DNA of 23,275 bases from UMGS1590 sp963558655 (GTDB lineage Bacteria > Bacillota > Peptococcia > Peptococcales > Peptococcaceae), in assembly GCA_963558655.1 (NCBI GenBank), contig CAUWHJ010000029.1, forward strand, positions 1 through 23,275, written 5' to 3'. The translations under genes were made by a program, and so were the position numbers. The notes beneath the pieces were generated by a model. It did no database searches and was not told the DNA's origin. It saw nothing but the letters and a program-made list of their open reading frames with translations. How positions within the stretch are numbered: the first letter of the stretch is position 1; each line of letters begins with the position of its first letter. Below, piece after piece: positions 1 through 7,951 of this stretch.

Positions 1-3000
1 ACACATCGGTGGTGTTATCGTCACGCACCTCATCTTCTAACAAGCGATAGAAGATAGAAGAAACTTCGGCGCGGGTGATGTTGCGCTGTGGTTTCACCAT
101 GCCATCTTCATAGCCAACCACATAGGAGAAGTGGTCTTCGGTGTTGAGAGCCGGTGGGTTGTCGCCGCCACCAGGTTCGCCTGGATCTACTGGAGGTGGC
201 GTTACGCCGCCGTTTTCTTTGTCATAGATAAGGGCGAATGGCGAGAAACCACTTTCTCCAACCTGGAACCAAATACCTGCATCGGTCTTTTCAATCTTAA
301 CATTTTCTACTTCAGAAGCATTGATTTGGTCGTTAATATTTTCTTCTCCCGGCATACTGTATTCACGGTGTAAACCTTTGAAATGCAAAAACTGAAATTC
401 ATCGTTCTTGTCGGTGCCTTCCGGATATGGCCAGAATACTTCGCTGCCTTGGCTGGAGCTGACCCACGCATTGGAGTTGTTGCTGTCTACCAGATCAAGG
501 TATTTGAAGTCGGTGTCTTTGCCGTTCAGGTCAAAGCCTTTATCTTCGGCGTGGTCGATCAATGCATCAATATAGCCTTGGTTGCTGCCGCCACCGGTGC
601 GTGGCAGGAGTTCGTCAAAGAGCAACGAAATGTTGTAAGCATCCGTATTCTCCTTTGGATATGGATACGCTTTATTGCCGTTCAAATAAATCGTTGTGGT
701 TTCCGGTAAAATGATAGTAGGTTCACTTTCTGCCTTGTTTTCCACTTCTTGACGCACTGTGTTTTTGTTCTCATCGGTATAGAACTGCGCTTCACTGGTC
801 AGTTCATTGCCACTTGCTTCTGTTGCATTGGATACATAGCGAATACGCAAGGTGCCTGATGCAAAGTTCACCTTCGCACCGTCTTTTGTTGTGATGTTGG
901 CCAACTCAACGCCATCAACAGGAACAATGCGCGCTTCATAATCCCCAAAGTGGGCATCATCGGTCAGTTCTTGGCCAGCATTGTCGCCGGTCTTATAATA
1001 ATACTTCACCGTAAATGGATATGGATTTTCCTCTGTTGCCTGCCATTCTTTGCCATCTACCAGGAAAACTTCGTCATCACTCACTGTGGTGCCATCGTCT
1101 TTTTTCACATAGATTGGATGTGGGAAACTATCACCAGCACCTTCCCCATCAGTACCACCGGTGTAGATGGTCTGGGTCTCCGGCGTAATGACCATCTGGG
1201 CTGCATCGGCGATGCCGTCACCGTTGTCATCATACCCCCACACAGCATACACCCTGGTCGAACCGCTGCCAACATTCACCGTTGTCGCAAGCGATGGTAG
1301 CGAAGCGTTTTTCTCATAAATCTGTTCCACTGTGTTATCATCTTCTGTCCAACCAATCATTGCAACACCACGTCCGTCCTTCTTGACATGGGTTGGCCAA
1401 GTGCTTTGCCCGTCCGGACGTTCTCCTTGCCCATCTTTTGTCCAAAGTTGATACAGTTTCGGGAGCAAATGTTCCTTACTTAAAGCTGTTTCACCAGCAG
1501 CAAACGTACCGCCATTGGCATCATAAATCAGGCTGCCTTTAGCCGCCAGGCTGTAATAATAATGGTTCAATGTATGCGCACCGGCAGTCACAGGCACCAT
1601 TACATGATCTTCGGACACAGCGTTTTCGTCGTAGGTGCTATTAAAATAAGTATACGTTGTGTCATTCTGTGAGATTGTCGCGCCAATTTCCGGTAAAGTT
1701 AGCGTCATCCCATTGTTTTCCCAAGCAATATCATAGTTGACTTCCGGCTCACCATAAGGTTGCCCATCCAAATAGGTATTCGTGGTCAGTTGGCTAATGT
1801 CCAATCGATCAGTTGGAACCGGAAAAGCCTTTTGATGCGTTCCATCGTTCTTTCCTTCAACAATATAATTTAACTCCGCATCCCCATTCAACGGTGTAAC
1901 ACCGCCTTGCTCATAAAGTGCAGCCAGCGCATCGTCTTTAAGTTGAACAGTATAGGTAATCGTCAACGTTTGCCCAGGTGTCAATGTTTGACCATCGTTT
2001 AGTGACCAGGTCACATGACTGCCATCGGTTTTCGCAAAAGGATAAGACTTATCAACCGTTCCATCCGCATCGGTCACTTCTGTTGAAGTCACATCAGTAC
2101 ATTCAACATAGTCACTCATTGGGTCACTAACCGTTGCAAGAATACGCGTAACAATGTCTTCAAAATGTTGCTGCAACCCGTCGTAGTCTTCTGCGGTAAA
2201 GAAATTAGCATCATTACCAACCACGCTTTTTAACGTAGCTGACCCGTGTGCGTCATTACCAAAAAATATACCATAGAAATCTGGTGCTATTTTTTTTGTA
2301 TCTTCTACTGTCTTATCCAGTTTTTCTTTTCTCTCTCCACCTTCTCTAATCTCTGAAAGCTCACCATCCGTTAATACAATCACTGCACGTCTTGTATTCT
2401 CAGCATTCTCAGATGTATTAAAAATATCCTGCGCAAGTTCTAAGCCCTGAGTAAGAAATGTGCCACCTAATAATTTAAACGTTGTATCGACATCCCGCTT
2501 AAATTTCTCAACATCCTTAGCGTTATTCAAATCATAAAACTGACCTTCATTAAATGCCGTTGCCCTAGCGTCACCTGTATCTGCTGAAAAACGTACAGCA
2601 CCAAGTTTTACACGAGCAGCCGCCAGAATATCCACCAGCCCCTCTTTGTCATCTTTCCCTTTCAATACGTTTTTTAACGCTTCGATCTTAGATTGACCAT
2701 TCTTTGTTACTGGCTCTTTCATCGACTCTGAATCATCCATCACCAGCACCACTTCCGATGGCACCGGTTTGAGGGTTTCCTTCGGCCTCACCTTTAAGGT
2801 CACTTTCCAGGTATCTTTTCCGGTGCGTTCAGCGGTTTTAGACAGGATAACATTATCATCTTCCACACCTGCCGGTTTCAACGTGTTTTCTGTTGCATCA
2901 GACGGCGTATCCGGTGTTGCGGTGTCATCCGCCATGCCTGCCACTGGGAAAAGACCGACCAGCAGCGCCAGCGTTAAAACAAGCGCCATACTTTTTCGTA

Positions 3001-3013
3001 AAATACGTTTCAA
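1..3013 (-). CDS. VWA-domain, SLH-anchored surface protein (C-terminus beyond the window)
   Basis: This reading frame is open from a TTG start at 3013 to the window edge (1004 codons seen, no stop). AAGGAGGT lies just upstream of the TTG. Residues 1-28 form a signal peptide: a basic start (MKRILRK), a hydrophobic core, then AGMA-DD. Residues about 87-295 are a von Willebrand A domain with a complete metal site: D93-x-S95-x-S97, T185 and D216 in LTDGE. Residues about 490-590 match a Listeria-Bacteroides (InlB B-type) repeat, from YDANGGTF to VYAVW. A Pro/Gly-rich linker (TPPPVDPGEPGGG) leads to an SLH motif near residue 960 (VVGYEDGMVKPQRNITRAEV); further SLH copies are expected past the edge. 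The likely role is a cell-wall-anchored adhesin or matrix-binding protein; the ligand is unknown. The gene sits directly downstream of a putative invertible switch and a tyrosine recombinase, so its expression is probably phase variable. Confidence 0.9.
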   Translation of the reverse strand, partial: MKRILRKSMALVLTLALLVGLFPVAGMADDTATPDTPSDATENTLKPAGVEDDNVILSKTAERTGKDTWKVTLKVRPKETLKPVPSEVVLVMDDSESMKEPVTKNGQSKIEALKNVLKGKDDKEGLVDILAAARVKLGAVRFSADTGDARATAFNEGQFYDLNNAKDVEKFKRDVDTTFKLLGGTFLTQGLELAQDIFNTSENAENTRRAVIVLTDGELSEIREGGERKEKLDKTVEDTKKIAPDFYGIFFGNDAHGSATLKSVVGNDANFFTAEDYDGLQQHFEDIVTRILATVSDPMSDYVECTDVTSTEVTDADGTVDKSYPFAKTDGSHVTWSLNDGQTLTPGQTLTITYTVQLKDDALAALYEQGGVTPLNGDAELNYIVEGKNDGTHQKAFPVPTDRLDISQLTTNTYLDGQPYGEPEVNYDIAWENNGMTLTLPEIGATISQNDTTYTYFNSTYDENAVSEDHVMVPVTAGAHTLNHYYYSLAAKGSLIYDANGGTFAAGETALSKEHLLPKLYQLWTKDGQGERPDGQSTWPTHVKKDGRGVAMIGWTEDDNTVEQIYEKNASLPSLATTVNVGSGSTRVYAVWGYDDNGDGIADAAQMVITPETQTIYTGGTDGEGAGDSFPHPIYVKKDDGTTVSDDEVFLVDGKEWQATEENPYPFTVKYYYKTGDNAGQELTDDAHFGDYEARIVPVDGVELANITTKDGAKVNFASGTLRIRYVSNATEASGNELTSEAQFYTDENKNTVRQEVENKAESEPTIILPETTTIYLNGNKAYPYPKENTDAYNISLLFDELLPRTGGGSNQGYIDALIDHAEDKGFDLNGKDTDFKYLDLVDSNNSNAWVSSSQGSEVFWPYPEGTDKNDEFQFLHFKGLHREYSMPGEENINDQINASEVENVKIEKTDAGIWFQVGESGFSPFALIYDKENGGVTPPPVDPGEPGGGDNPPALNTEDHFSYVVGYEDGMVKPQRNITRAEVSSIFYRLLEDEVRDDNTTDV

Positions 3014-3093
3014 AAATTTACCTCCTTATCACTTTCAGGCACAAACACAACCGCTGCCCGACGCTTTGCAGCACCCGCGCCTGTGCTAAAGAA

Positions 3094-3117
3094 TGGACAA
3101 AATTCATAGATTGTCCA
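3094..3117. repeat. Inverted repeat copy L, putative recombinase crossover site
   Basis: The plus strand reads TGGACAA, then a 10-base core (AATTCATAGA counted after GGACAA), then TTGTCCA. The arms are mutually inverted and the core is asymmetric, as in simple tyrosine-recombinase sites. The central 22 bp (3095-3116) recur in opposite orientation at 3358-3379 with a single difference in the core. The copy lies 81 bases upstream of the surface-protein start. Confidence 0.85.
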
Positions 3118-3149
3118 TAACGTCTTCCAATTCATCGGTTTTTTCTCAC

Positions 3150-3188
3150 AAAAAATCCCCGCCACATGGCTAAAAATGCAACGGGGAT
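3150..3188 (-). terminator. Intrinsic terminator inside the inverton, facing the surface gene
   Basis: On the minus strand ATCCCCG pairs with CGGGGAT (arms 3182-3188 and 3155-3161) across a 20-base loop, followed by a run of T ending in TTTTTTG. It would stop transcription coming from the recombinase gene before it reaches the surface-protein gene. Inversion would turn it the other way. Confidence 0.65.
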
Positions 3189-3273
3189 CAAAAAATGTGC
3201 ACACAAAGTCAGGCTGCGGACAATGCTTAATGCCACAGCCTGCTTTCCTGCGCGCAAAAATGGGAGTATTCTC

Positions 3274-3302
3274 TTGTGTGGGGCAAAGGAATATGCTACA
3301 CT
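3274..3302 (+). promoter_or_regulatory. Candidate extended -10 promoter inside the inverton
   Basis: TTGTGT (3274-3279), a 17-base spacer and TACACT (3297-3302), preceded by TGC as in extended -10 promoters. It matches the sigma-A consensus moderately. In the present orientation it directs transcription rightward into two terminator hairpins. No gene on the plus strand uses it. Confidence 0.5.
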
Positions 3303-3317
3303 ATTCTTAATGATCGT

Positions 3318-3355
3318 TGACCAGTCCGCTTAATCGGATAAAACGGTCATTTTTT
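3318..3355 (+). terminator. Terminator-like hairpin downstream of the inverton promoter
   Basis: TGACC pairs with GGTCA (3318-3322 and 3345-3349). Inside it TCCG pairs with CGGA around a 6-base loop. Six T follow at 3350-3355. The stem is short with an asymmetric internal loop, so it may be a weak terminator or an attenuator. It would stay in the leader of the surface gene after inversion. Confidence 0.45.
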
Positions 3356-3381
3356 CAGGACAATCTATGAATGTTGTCCTG
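3356..3381. repeat. Inverted repeat copy R, putative recombinase crossover site
   Basis: The plus strand reads CAGGACAA, core TCTATGAATG, TTGTCCTG. Its reverse complement has core CATTCATAGA against AATTCATAGA in copy L. The 8-bp arms also form a hairpin followed by seven T, so this copy doubles as a plus-strand intrinsic terminator. It ends 5 bases from the recombinase stop codon. Confidence 0.85.
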
Positions 3382-3388
3382 TTTTTTT
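3356..3388 (+). terminator. Intrinsic terminator formed by inverted repeat R
   Basis: CAGGACAA and TTGTCCTG form an 8-bp stem with a 10-base loop, followed directly by seven T at 3382-3388. It would end rightward transcription from the inverton promoter and protect the recombinase gene from antisense transcription. Confidence 0.6.
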
Positions 3389-4229
3389 ATTCCTGCTGCA
3401 CCAGACCAAGGCGGTCGAGGCAGCGCCGGTGTTCAGCGCCGCTGGCGATGAGGTAGATGCGGGTGGTGTCGATGGAGGCATGGCCGAGCACGTCGGCAAG
3501 CTGAGTGACGTTTTTCGTGGCGCTGTAAAAAACTCGGGCGAAGAGATGGCGCAGGTTGTGGGGAAAGACTTTGCTTTCAGCCACACCGGCGCGCGGGCAG
3601 AGGGCTTTCATTTCTGCCCAGATTTGTTTACGCGAAAGGGCACAACCGTTTCTGGTGCGAAAGAGCACGCCTGAAACAGTTTTATTTTTTTGTGCGAAGC
3701 GGCAGAGTTTTTTGCAAAGGGGGCGTGGCAGGAGAATGACGCGGGTTTTGCCTTTGAGTGTGATGGCTGCGCGGCCTTTGGTGGCGGCTTCAACGGTGAT
3801 GTAACGTAATTCGCTGACACGAAGGCCACAGGCACAGAGGGTTTCCATGACGAAAGCGAGCCGCTCTTTGCCGCTTTGGCGTGCCGCGGCAAGCAGGCGT
3901 TCATAGTCGGCACGCGAGAGTTCGCGACTGACATCACAAAAGAGGCGCCGCTGCACACGCAGGAGCCTAACGCGCAGATGATTCATCTGCAAAAAGCCAA
4001 GCAAACGGTTGAGGGCAACGAGTTTGCCGTTGATGCTGGCAGGAGCAAGCCCTTTGGCAAGCAAGGTTTCTTTCCATGCCTGCACGTTTTCGCGGGAAAG
4101 GGCACGCTCCGCCAGCCAGGCTGCAAAGGCGCGCACATGGCGCAGGTAGTTATCAATGGTGCCGGGGCTGCGTTCTTCTTGTTGTAAGGTGCGTCTAAAG
4201 GCATCGAGCTGTTCGGGGGTGATGGTCAT
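3387..4229 (-). CDS. Tyrosine recombinase (XerC/XerD-like site-specific integrase)
   Basis: The protein has 280 residues. ATG is preceded by GGAGG with a 7-base spacing. Residues about 1-85 form the SAM-like core-binding domain (SPGTIDNYLRHVRAFAAWL). The catalytic domain has all six family residues: R137 (GLRVSE), a beta-strand lysine at K159 or K161 (LKGKTR), H224 and R227 (HNLRH), H250 (LGHAS) and nucleophile Y259 (TRIY). It is therefore predicted to be an active DNA strand-exchange enzyme. It stands alone, with no excisionase, phage or conjugation genes nearby. Its stop lies beside inverted repeat R, so the simplest role is inversion of the adjacent segment. It could act elsewhere as well. 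A TACACT -10-like element lies about 30 bases upstream of the start, with a poor -35. Two terminators separate it from lysR. Confidence 0.93.
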   Translation of the reverse strand: MTITPEQLDAFRRTLQQEERSPGTIDNYLRHVRAFAAWLAERALSRENVQAWKETLLAKGLAPASINGKLVALNRLLGFLQMNHLRVRLLRVQRRLFCDVSRELSRADYERLLAAARQSGKERLAFVMETLCACGLRVSELRYITVEAATKGRAAITLKGKTRVILLPRPLCKKLCRFAQKNKTVSGVLFRTRNGCALSRKQIWAEMKALCPRAGVAESKVFPHNLRHLFARVFYSATKNVTQLADVLGHASIDTTRIYLIASGAEHRRCLDRLGLVQQE

Positions 4230-4281
4230 TGATGAGCCTCCATTCTGTGTAAGATGACATCAGTGTACCGCACTTCCACGA

Positions 4282-4322
4282 CAAACAAAAATACCGCCGC
4301 AGGTTTGAGAACCTATGGCGGT
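4282..4322 (-). terminator. Intrinsic terminator, second of a tandem pair after the LysR gene
   Basis: ACCGCC pairs with GGCGGT (4293-4298 and 4317-4322), with an inner AGGTT/AACCT stem closed by a TGAG loop. On the minus strand it is followed by ATTTTTGTTTG. Confidence 0.75.
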
Positions 4323-4325
4323 TAT

Positions 4326-4372
4326 AAAAAACGGGCTGTCGTACAAACGAAAAATCGTTTGCACGGCAGCCC
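4326..4372 (-). terminator. Intrinsic terminator directly after the LysR gene
   Basis: A long hairpin (4333-4372) has a 10-bp outer stem (GGGCTGTCGT with ACGGCAGCCC, one G-T pair), one mismatch, a 7-bp inner stem (CAAACGA/TCGTTTG) and an AAAA loop. Six T follow on the minus strand. It begins 8 bases after the LysR stop codon. Confidence 0.9.
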
Positions 4373-4380
4373 ATTTGCGT

Positions 4381-5289
4381 TTATATATATTGTTGAAAGA
4401 TCGAGCTGAAACTGTCGATCAGGCGACGTTGTTCACGGTTGGCGTCTTTGTTATGAACCATATATAGCTCAAAGAAGATGTTTTTGGTGTGCAGCGGAAT
4501 GTGCACACATTCCGGGAAAGCGCCGCGGGTAACGTATGGCGGATAGGAATACATCAGGGCATTGCCTTCGTTTAAGAGTTCTTTGGTCATGTTGGTGTTG
4601 TTGGTGCTGAGCAAAATGTGCATATCCACTTCTGTTTGCAGTGCGTGTTCCCCCTGAATACCGCCTGCTTCATAAATGATGAGTGGATAGTCCTTGATGG
4701 ATTGCAGCGACAAGGTGTGTTGACGCGCCAATGGGTGGCGTGGCGACATGGCCATATAAATAGGATAGGTATTTAAGAGCGATAGTTCAACGTTGTCTGG
4801 AATGTTGTTAAAGAAATGTTTGAGTGTGTTGGCAACGAGTACATAGCCAACATCGCCGGGATGTTCGCTCACTTCTTTGACGATGTCGTCCTGGTAACGT
4901 TCCTGGCAGAAAAGCTGCACTTTTGGGAAATTGTGTTTATAGTCAACATATACCACCGGCAAAATGCACACACTAATCATTGGTGACGTATGCACGTTCA
5001 TTTTGCCGCTGATGATTTCTGTGCCATCGTCTTTCAAGGCAGAAATTTGTTTGAGCATTTGATCGTAGCGAGCAACAATGGCCTGCGCTGCGCTGAACAC
5101 TTCGCGTCCACGTTCGGTTAATGTAACCCCTTTTTTCGTACGATTGAGCAATGGAAAACCAATTTCATCTTCCAGATTGCGTAAGGATTGGTTCAAGCTT
5201 TGTTGTGAAATAAAGATCTTTTTGCTAGCCGCGTTAATAGAACCTGCTTTAACGACCTCAATAAGAAATTCTAACTGTTCTACTTTCAT
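4381..5289 (-). CDS. LysR-family transcriptional regulator
   Basis: The protein has 302 residues, the usual length for the family. Residues 1-60 form the winged helix-turn-helix (MKVEQLEFLIEVVKAGSINA, then SQQSLNQSLRNLEDEIGFPL), followed by the linker helix and a periplasmic-binding-like effector domain from about residue 90. GAGGTG precedes the ATG by 5 bases. A second, stronger AGGAGG lies further upstream without an obvious start. The effector is unknown and no divergent target gene is present, which is unusual for LysR regulators. The upstream neighbour on the same strand is the YfhO-type gene, 146 bases away with no terminator seen, so partial co-transcription is possible. An extended -10 promoter lies in that gap. 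Confidence 0.9.
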   Translation of the reverse strand: MKVEQLEFLIEVVKAGSINAASKKIFISQQSLNQSLRNLEDEIGFPLLNRTKKGVTLTERGREVFSAAQAIVARYDQMLKQISALKDDGTEIISGKMNVHTSPMISVCILPVVYVDYKHNFPKVQLFCQERYQDDIVKEVSEHPGDVGYVLVANTLKHFFNNIPDNVELSLLNTYPIYMAMSPRHPLARQHTLSLQSIKDYPLIIYEAGGIQGEHALQTEVDMHILLSTNNTNMTKELLNEGNALMYSYPPYVTRGAFPECVHIPLHTKNIFFELYMVHNKDANREQRRLIDSFSSIFQQYI

Positions 5290-5360
5290 TCTGACACCTC
5301 AATTCTAGCAATGTGATATGACCTCCTGTCTTCCCCTCGTTTTCTTGATACAGTATGTCC

Positions 5361-5369
5361 ATTTTAGCA
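5361..5369 (-). promoter_or_regulatory. Candidate extended -10 promoter for the LysR gene
   Basis: On the minus strand TGC directly precedes TAAAAT (5361-5366). No good -35 lies 16-18 bases upstream, which an extended -10 can tolerate. The predicted start site is about 65 bases upstream of the LysR ATG. Confidence 0.4.
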
Positions 5370-5435
5370 TAGACGTTCCATTTTATCTATACTTAATCTT
5401 TTACGAAACCCTGGCATTTTTCTTTAGATGGTCAA

Positions 5436-7847
5436 TCATTTGCGCCAGAAGCGCTGTCCTAGTCCTATATAAAGAAGATAAACGAGCGCTGCACAGCCAC
5501 TAAACGCCATGCTCAGCTTTTTACCCGGTGGTGTGAAGCATACCTCGATTCTATGGTGCCCTGGCACAAGCGCAGCCCCCGCGAAGGTGTCATTAACGCG
5601 AAGAAGGGGCACGGTTTTACCATCAATGCGAATAGTCAGGCCATCTGTTAAAGGAATGGTGGTAGCAAAAATGGCTTTGTCATGCACGTTCGCCCAGCCA
5701 CTTACAATGGTATCTTTGCGCTGTGAAGGTGAAAGTTGGAGCGGTGTCAGCGATTTTTCGGCAAAATGCGCCATATCATAGCTGTACCAGCGGAAGGCGC
5801 TGAGCTGATAATGTCCGGCAGATAAGCGTATGTGAAGCTGCTTGGCAGATGAGCATTTCACATGAAACGTGGTGTTCCCGTTTGGATACGGCGCCGAAGC
5901 GTTGGAGAGCTTATTAGGAACGCCATTCACTTCAATCACCACCGCCTGCCGTGTCTGATTGTCCACTTTACATTCTCCCAAAAGCAGGTGGCCATCGGGA
6001 ACACCTCCTACTTGCAGGGTCAGCATGACATCATTGTTGGCTGCCACTTCCCAACCTGTGGCATGGCGCGTGAAGTGCACGCCTTCTGGTAAATTGCCTA
6101 CAAGCGAAAAATGCGGCGTACAAGGCTGCATCCCCGTTGCGTTTCCTGTGCCTGCGTCCACGCCATCTACCACGGTATATCTCGCCAAGGCATCGAGCTT
6201 AGCGTAGGGCGACAGCGCATCGAACCAATCTTGCGCCACAATGTCGGTGGTGACATAACACGTTGGTAAAACGTGTGGATTTTCAGCCAATACCACATCG
6301 CCTTCTTCTGCAATGACATGATAGCCGACCGGCAGGCTCTCTTTGTACGTTTCCAGATAACGGCTTCCGAGCAAATGCAGCAAAAAGGGATCGTTGGCAG
6401 TCAGCATGGCAACACGGTTGTTCGCCTGAATGGGGGTCATCAGCGTGTCATAGTAGAAGGTGTTGTAGCCCTGGTTCGTGAGCGACGCATACATACTGCT
6501 GCGCCAATGATGTTTCGGTAAGCGATTAGCAGCTTCCAACGGCTGCAGGAGGCTATCCAGATGATAACGTGCATCCATCTCTATATTAAGCCAACGCTTT
6601 TCATCGCTAAGGTGCAGTTGCTCTTGCGACACCCACGTTTCATGAGCAGCTGTGGTGCCGTAAATGCCAATAGGTGCAATCAATAATAACGCCAGAAATG
6701 CCCTGCCTCGACGCCGCAATAGCAGAACAAAACAAAGCAAAAGCAGCCATTCTCCCAAAAGCCAAGCACCTACACGCGCATCATGCCAAAGCCACACCAT
6801 GGCGAGCAGTATAGCAAATGGCCAGAGCGGTGCCTTGCGCTGGCGCAAAAGGTCGCACAACACCGAAACCACCAGCAAAATCACCAGCGGCATAAAAGGT
6901 ATGAGGCTTTTTGGTCTGGCGTAAAGGGTACCATTCAACACATAGCTTGCCAGTGGAAACAACCCCATAGCCAACAAGAGCACACTGTCAGCACGTGTTT
7001 TTCGTTGTGTAAGCCCCACTAAAAGTGCATAAAGTGCCAAAAGTGTCAAACCCATGCCGTACGCATCAACCAATAGACTGTTCAAATCCCAGTTTGGTGT
7101 CAAAAGCTCGTGCAGAGTAACGCCACCGCTATCAGAGCTACGCTGCGCGAGAAGAACACAGGCTACCGGCAACAATAGCATGGCAGCCATTCCGGCGCCA
7201 AGCGTGCAGGCGCCCAGCCACTTAAGAAAAAAGCGACGCCCCTCCTTACGCCACCAATACCAGCCTACTGCCAAAAAGCACGCCGGTGCAAAGTAAAAAC
7301 TGCTCACACAGATAAAAAAGAGCCACAGGGGCAGCAACCGTCTGCGGCCGTTACATATACACAGAAGGGCCAGAAACAAAAATGGAAAGGCATTAACAAA
7401 CATGATTTGCCGGTGAAGATGAAAAAGACAACCTGCCGTCATAAAAAGCACACTACCAAACCATGCCACATCTCTGCGCCCACACTCTCGGTACAGCCAA
7501 ATATAACACAAGGACGTGCTTGCCAGCCCCACAATGAGCGCATACCCCATAAAAATCGGCGTCATGGATACATTCGGCAACAAGCAGCCCAGGAGCACAT
7601 CGGGCCGCAAAAAACCGTAGTAAGCAAATTGATACCCATTTGCCCCGCCGCCCAAGCCAATCCAGTTCGGCAAAAGCGTATGCTGGGCAACACAAGCATC
7701 ACGAATGGTTTCCGCCAAAACTACGTGCTGACAAAGCCAGTCTGTCTCAGAACCGAATACCTTCCCCTCGGGCACCACCCAAGCCATCAAAATCACTTGC
7801 AGCACCACAAGCGTCAAATAAGGAAACACACGTTTTACAAATTGCAT
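5436..7847 (-). CDS. YfhO-family multispanning membrane protein
   Basis: The protein has about 803 residues. ATG at 7847 lies 8 bases after GGAGG; a GTG one codon upstream is closer (5 bases) and less likely. The N-terminal 440 residues are a series of hydrophobic segments with the GT-C-like pattern of YfhO proteins. A soluble extracytoplasmic domain follows (from about HETWVSQEQLHLSDEKRW), and a last membrane helix precedes the C-terminal FWRK. Motifs typical of the family include YARPKSLIPFMPLVILL, GYHVIAEEGDVVLAEN and the C-terminal beta-rich region (PGHHRIEVCFTPPG). Some YfhO proteins take part in glycosylating cell-wall polymers such as lipoteichoic acid from lipid-linked sugars. The substrate here is unknown. 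It is divergent from the two-component system and may be regulated by it. Confidence 0.85.
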   Translation of the reverse strand: MQFVKRVFPYLTLVVLQVILMAWVVPEGKVFGSETDWLCQHVVLAETIRDACVAQHTLLPNWIGLGGGANGYQFAYYGFLRPDVLLGCLLPNVSMTPIFMGYALIVGLASTSLCYIWLYRECGRRDVAWFGSVLFMTAGCLFHLHRQIMFVNAFPFLFLALLCICNGRRRLLPLWLFFICVSSFYFAPACFLAVGWYWWRKEGRRFFLKWLGACTLGAGMAAMLLLPVACVLLAQRSSDSGGVTLHELLTPNWDLNSLLVDAYGMGLTLLALYALLVGLTQRKTRADSVLLLAMGLFPLASYVLNGTLYARPKSLIPFMPLVILLVVSVLCDLLRQRKAPLWPFAILLAMVWLWHDARVGAWLLGEWLLLLCFVLLLRRRGRAFLALLLIAPIGIYGTTAAHETWVSQEQLHLSDEKRWLNIEMDARYHLDSLLQPLEAANRLPKHHWRSSMYASLTNQGYNTFYYDTLMTPIQANNRVAMLTANDPFLLHLLGSRYLETYKESLPVGYHVIAEEGDVVLAENPHVLPTCYVTTDIVAQDWFDALSPYAKLDALARYTVVDGVDAGTGNATGMQPCTPHFSLVGNLPEGVHFTRHATGWEVAANNDVMLTLQVGGVPDGHLLLGECKVDNQTRQAVVIEVNGVPNKLSNASAPYPNGNTTFHVKCSSAKQLHIRLSAGHYQLSAFRWYSYDMAHFAEKSLTPLQLSPSQRKDTIVSGWANVHDKAIFATTIPLTDGLTIRIDGKTVPLLRVNDTFAGAALVPGHHRIEVCFTPPGKKLSMAFSGCAALVYLLYIGLGQRFWRK

Positions 7848-7881
7848 CACATCATCCTCCTTGCCCTCAGCTTAACGGCTG

Positions 7882-7923
7882 ATTCTTAAGGAGGAGCGAA
7901 AGCGTTTCTAAAGAATTCTTAAA
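7882..7923. promoter_or_regulatory. TTTAAG-like direct repeats between yfhO-type gene and response regulator
   Basis: The minus strand contains TTTAAG-AATTC-TTTAGA within 7905-7923 (hexamers 11 bases apart) and a further CTTAAGAAT at 7882-7890. Direct hexamers separated by 5 bases are the binding layout of OmpR-family regulators such as CiaR (TTTAAG-N5-TTTAAG). The repeats lie about 30-70 bases upstream of the regulator's -10, so autoregulation or control of the divergent gene is plausible but inferred. Confidence 0.35.
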
Positions 7924-7951
7924 ACGAACACGTACCATCGCTGTTTTGCGT

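Larger units (their letters stand above)
3095..3379. other. Putative invertible DNA segment (inverton) controlling the surface-protein gene
   Basis: Two 22-bp inverted repeats bound 241 bp of non-coding DNA between a tyrosine recombinase gene and an SLH surface-protein gene. The segment contains an extended -10 promoter on plus (3274-3302), an intrinsic terminator on minus (3150-3188), a hairpin with CAGGCTG/CAGCCTG arms (3210-3242) and a second terminator-like hairpin on plus (3318-3355). As written, the promoter points away from the surface gene and the minus terminator would stop read-through from the recombinase gene. Inversion would turn the promoter toward the surface gene. Comparable layouts are known for recombinase-controlled cell-wall protein switches in Clostridia such as cwpV. 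Inversion itself is inferred. Confidence 0.72.

Noticed and set aside
3387..4229. Recombinase as integrase of a prophage or integrative element
   Set aside because: No phage, conjugation, excisionase or tRNA-linked attachment site is nearby. The neighbouring inverted repeats point to local inversion.
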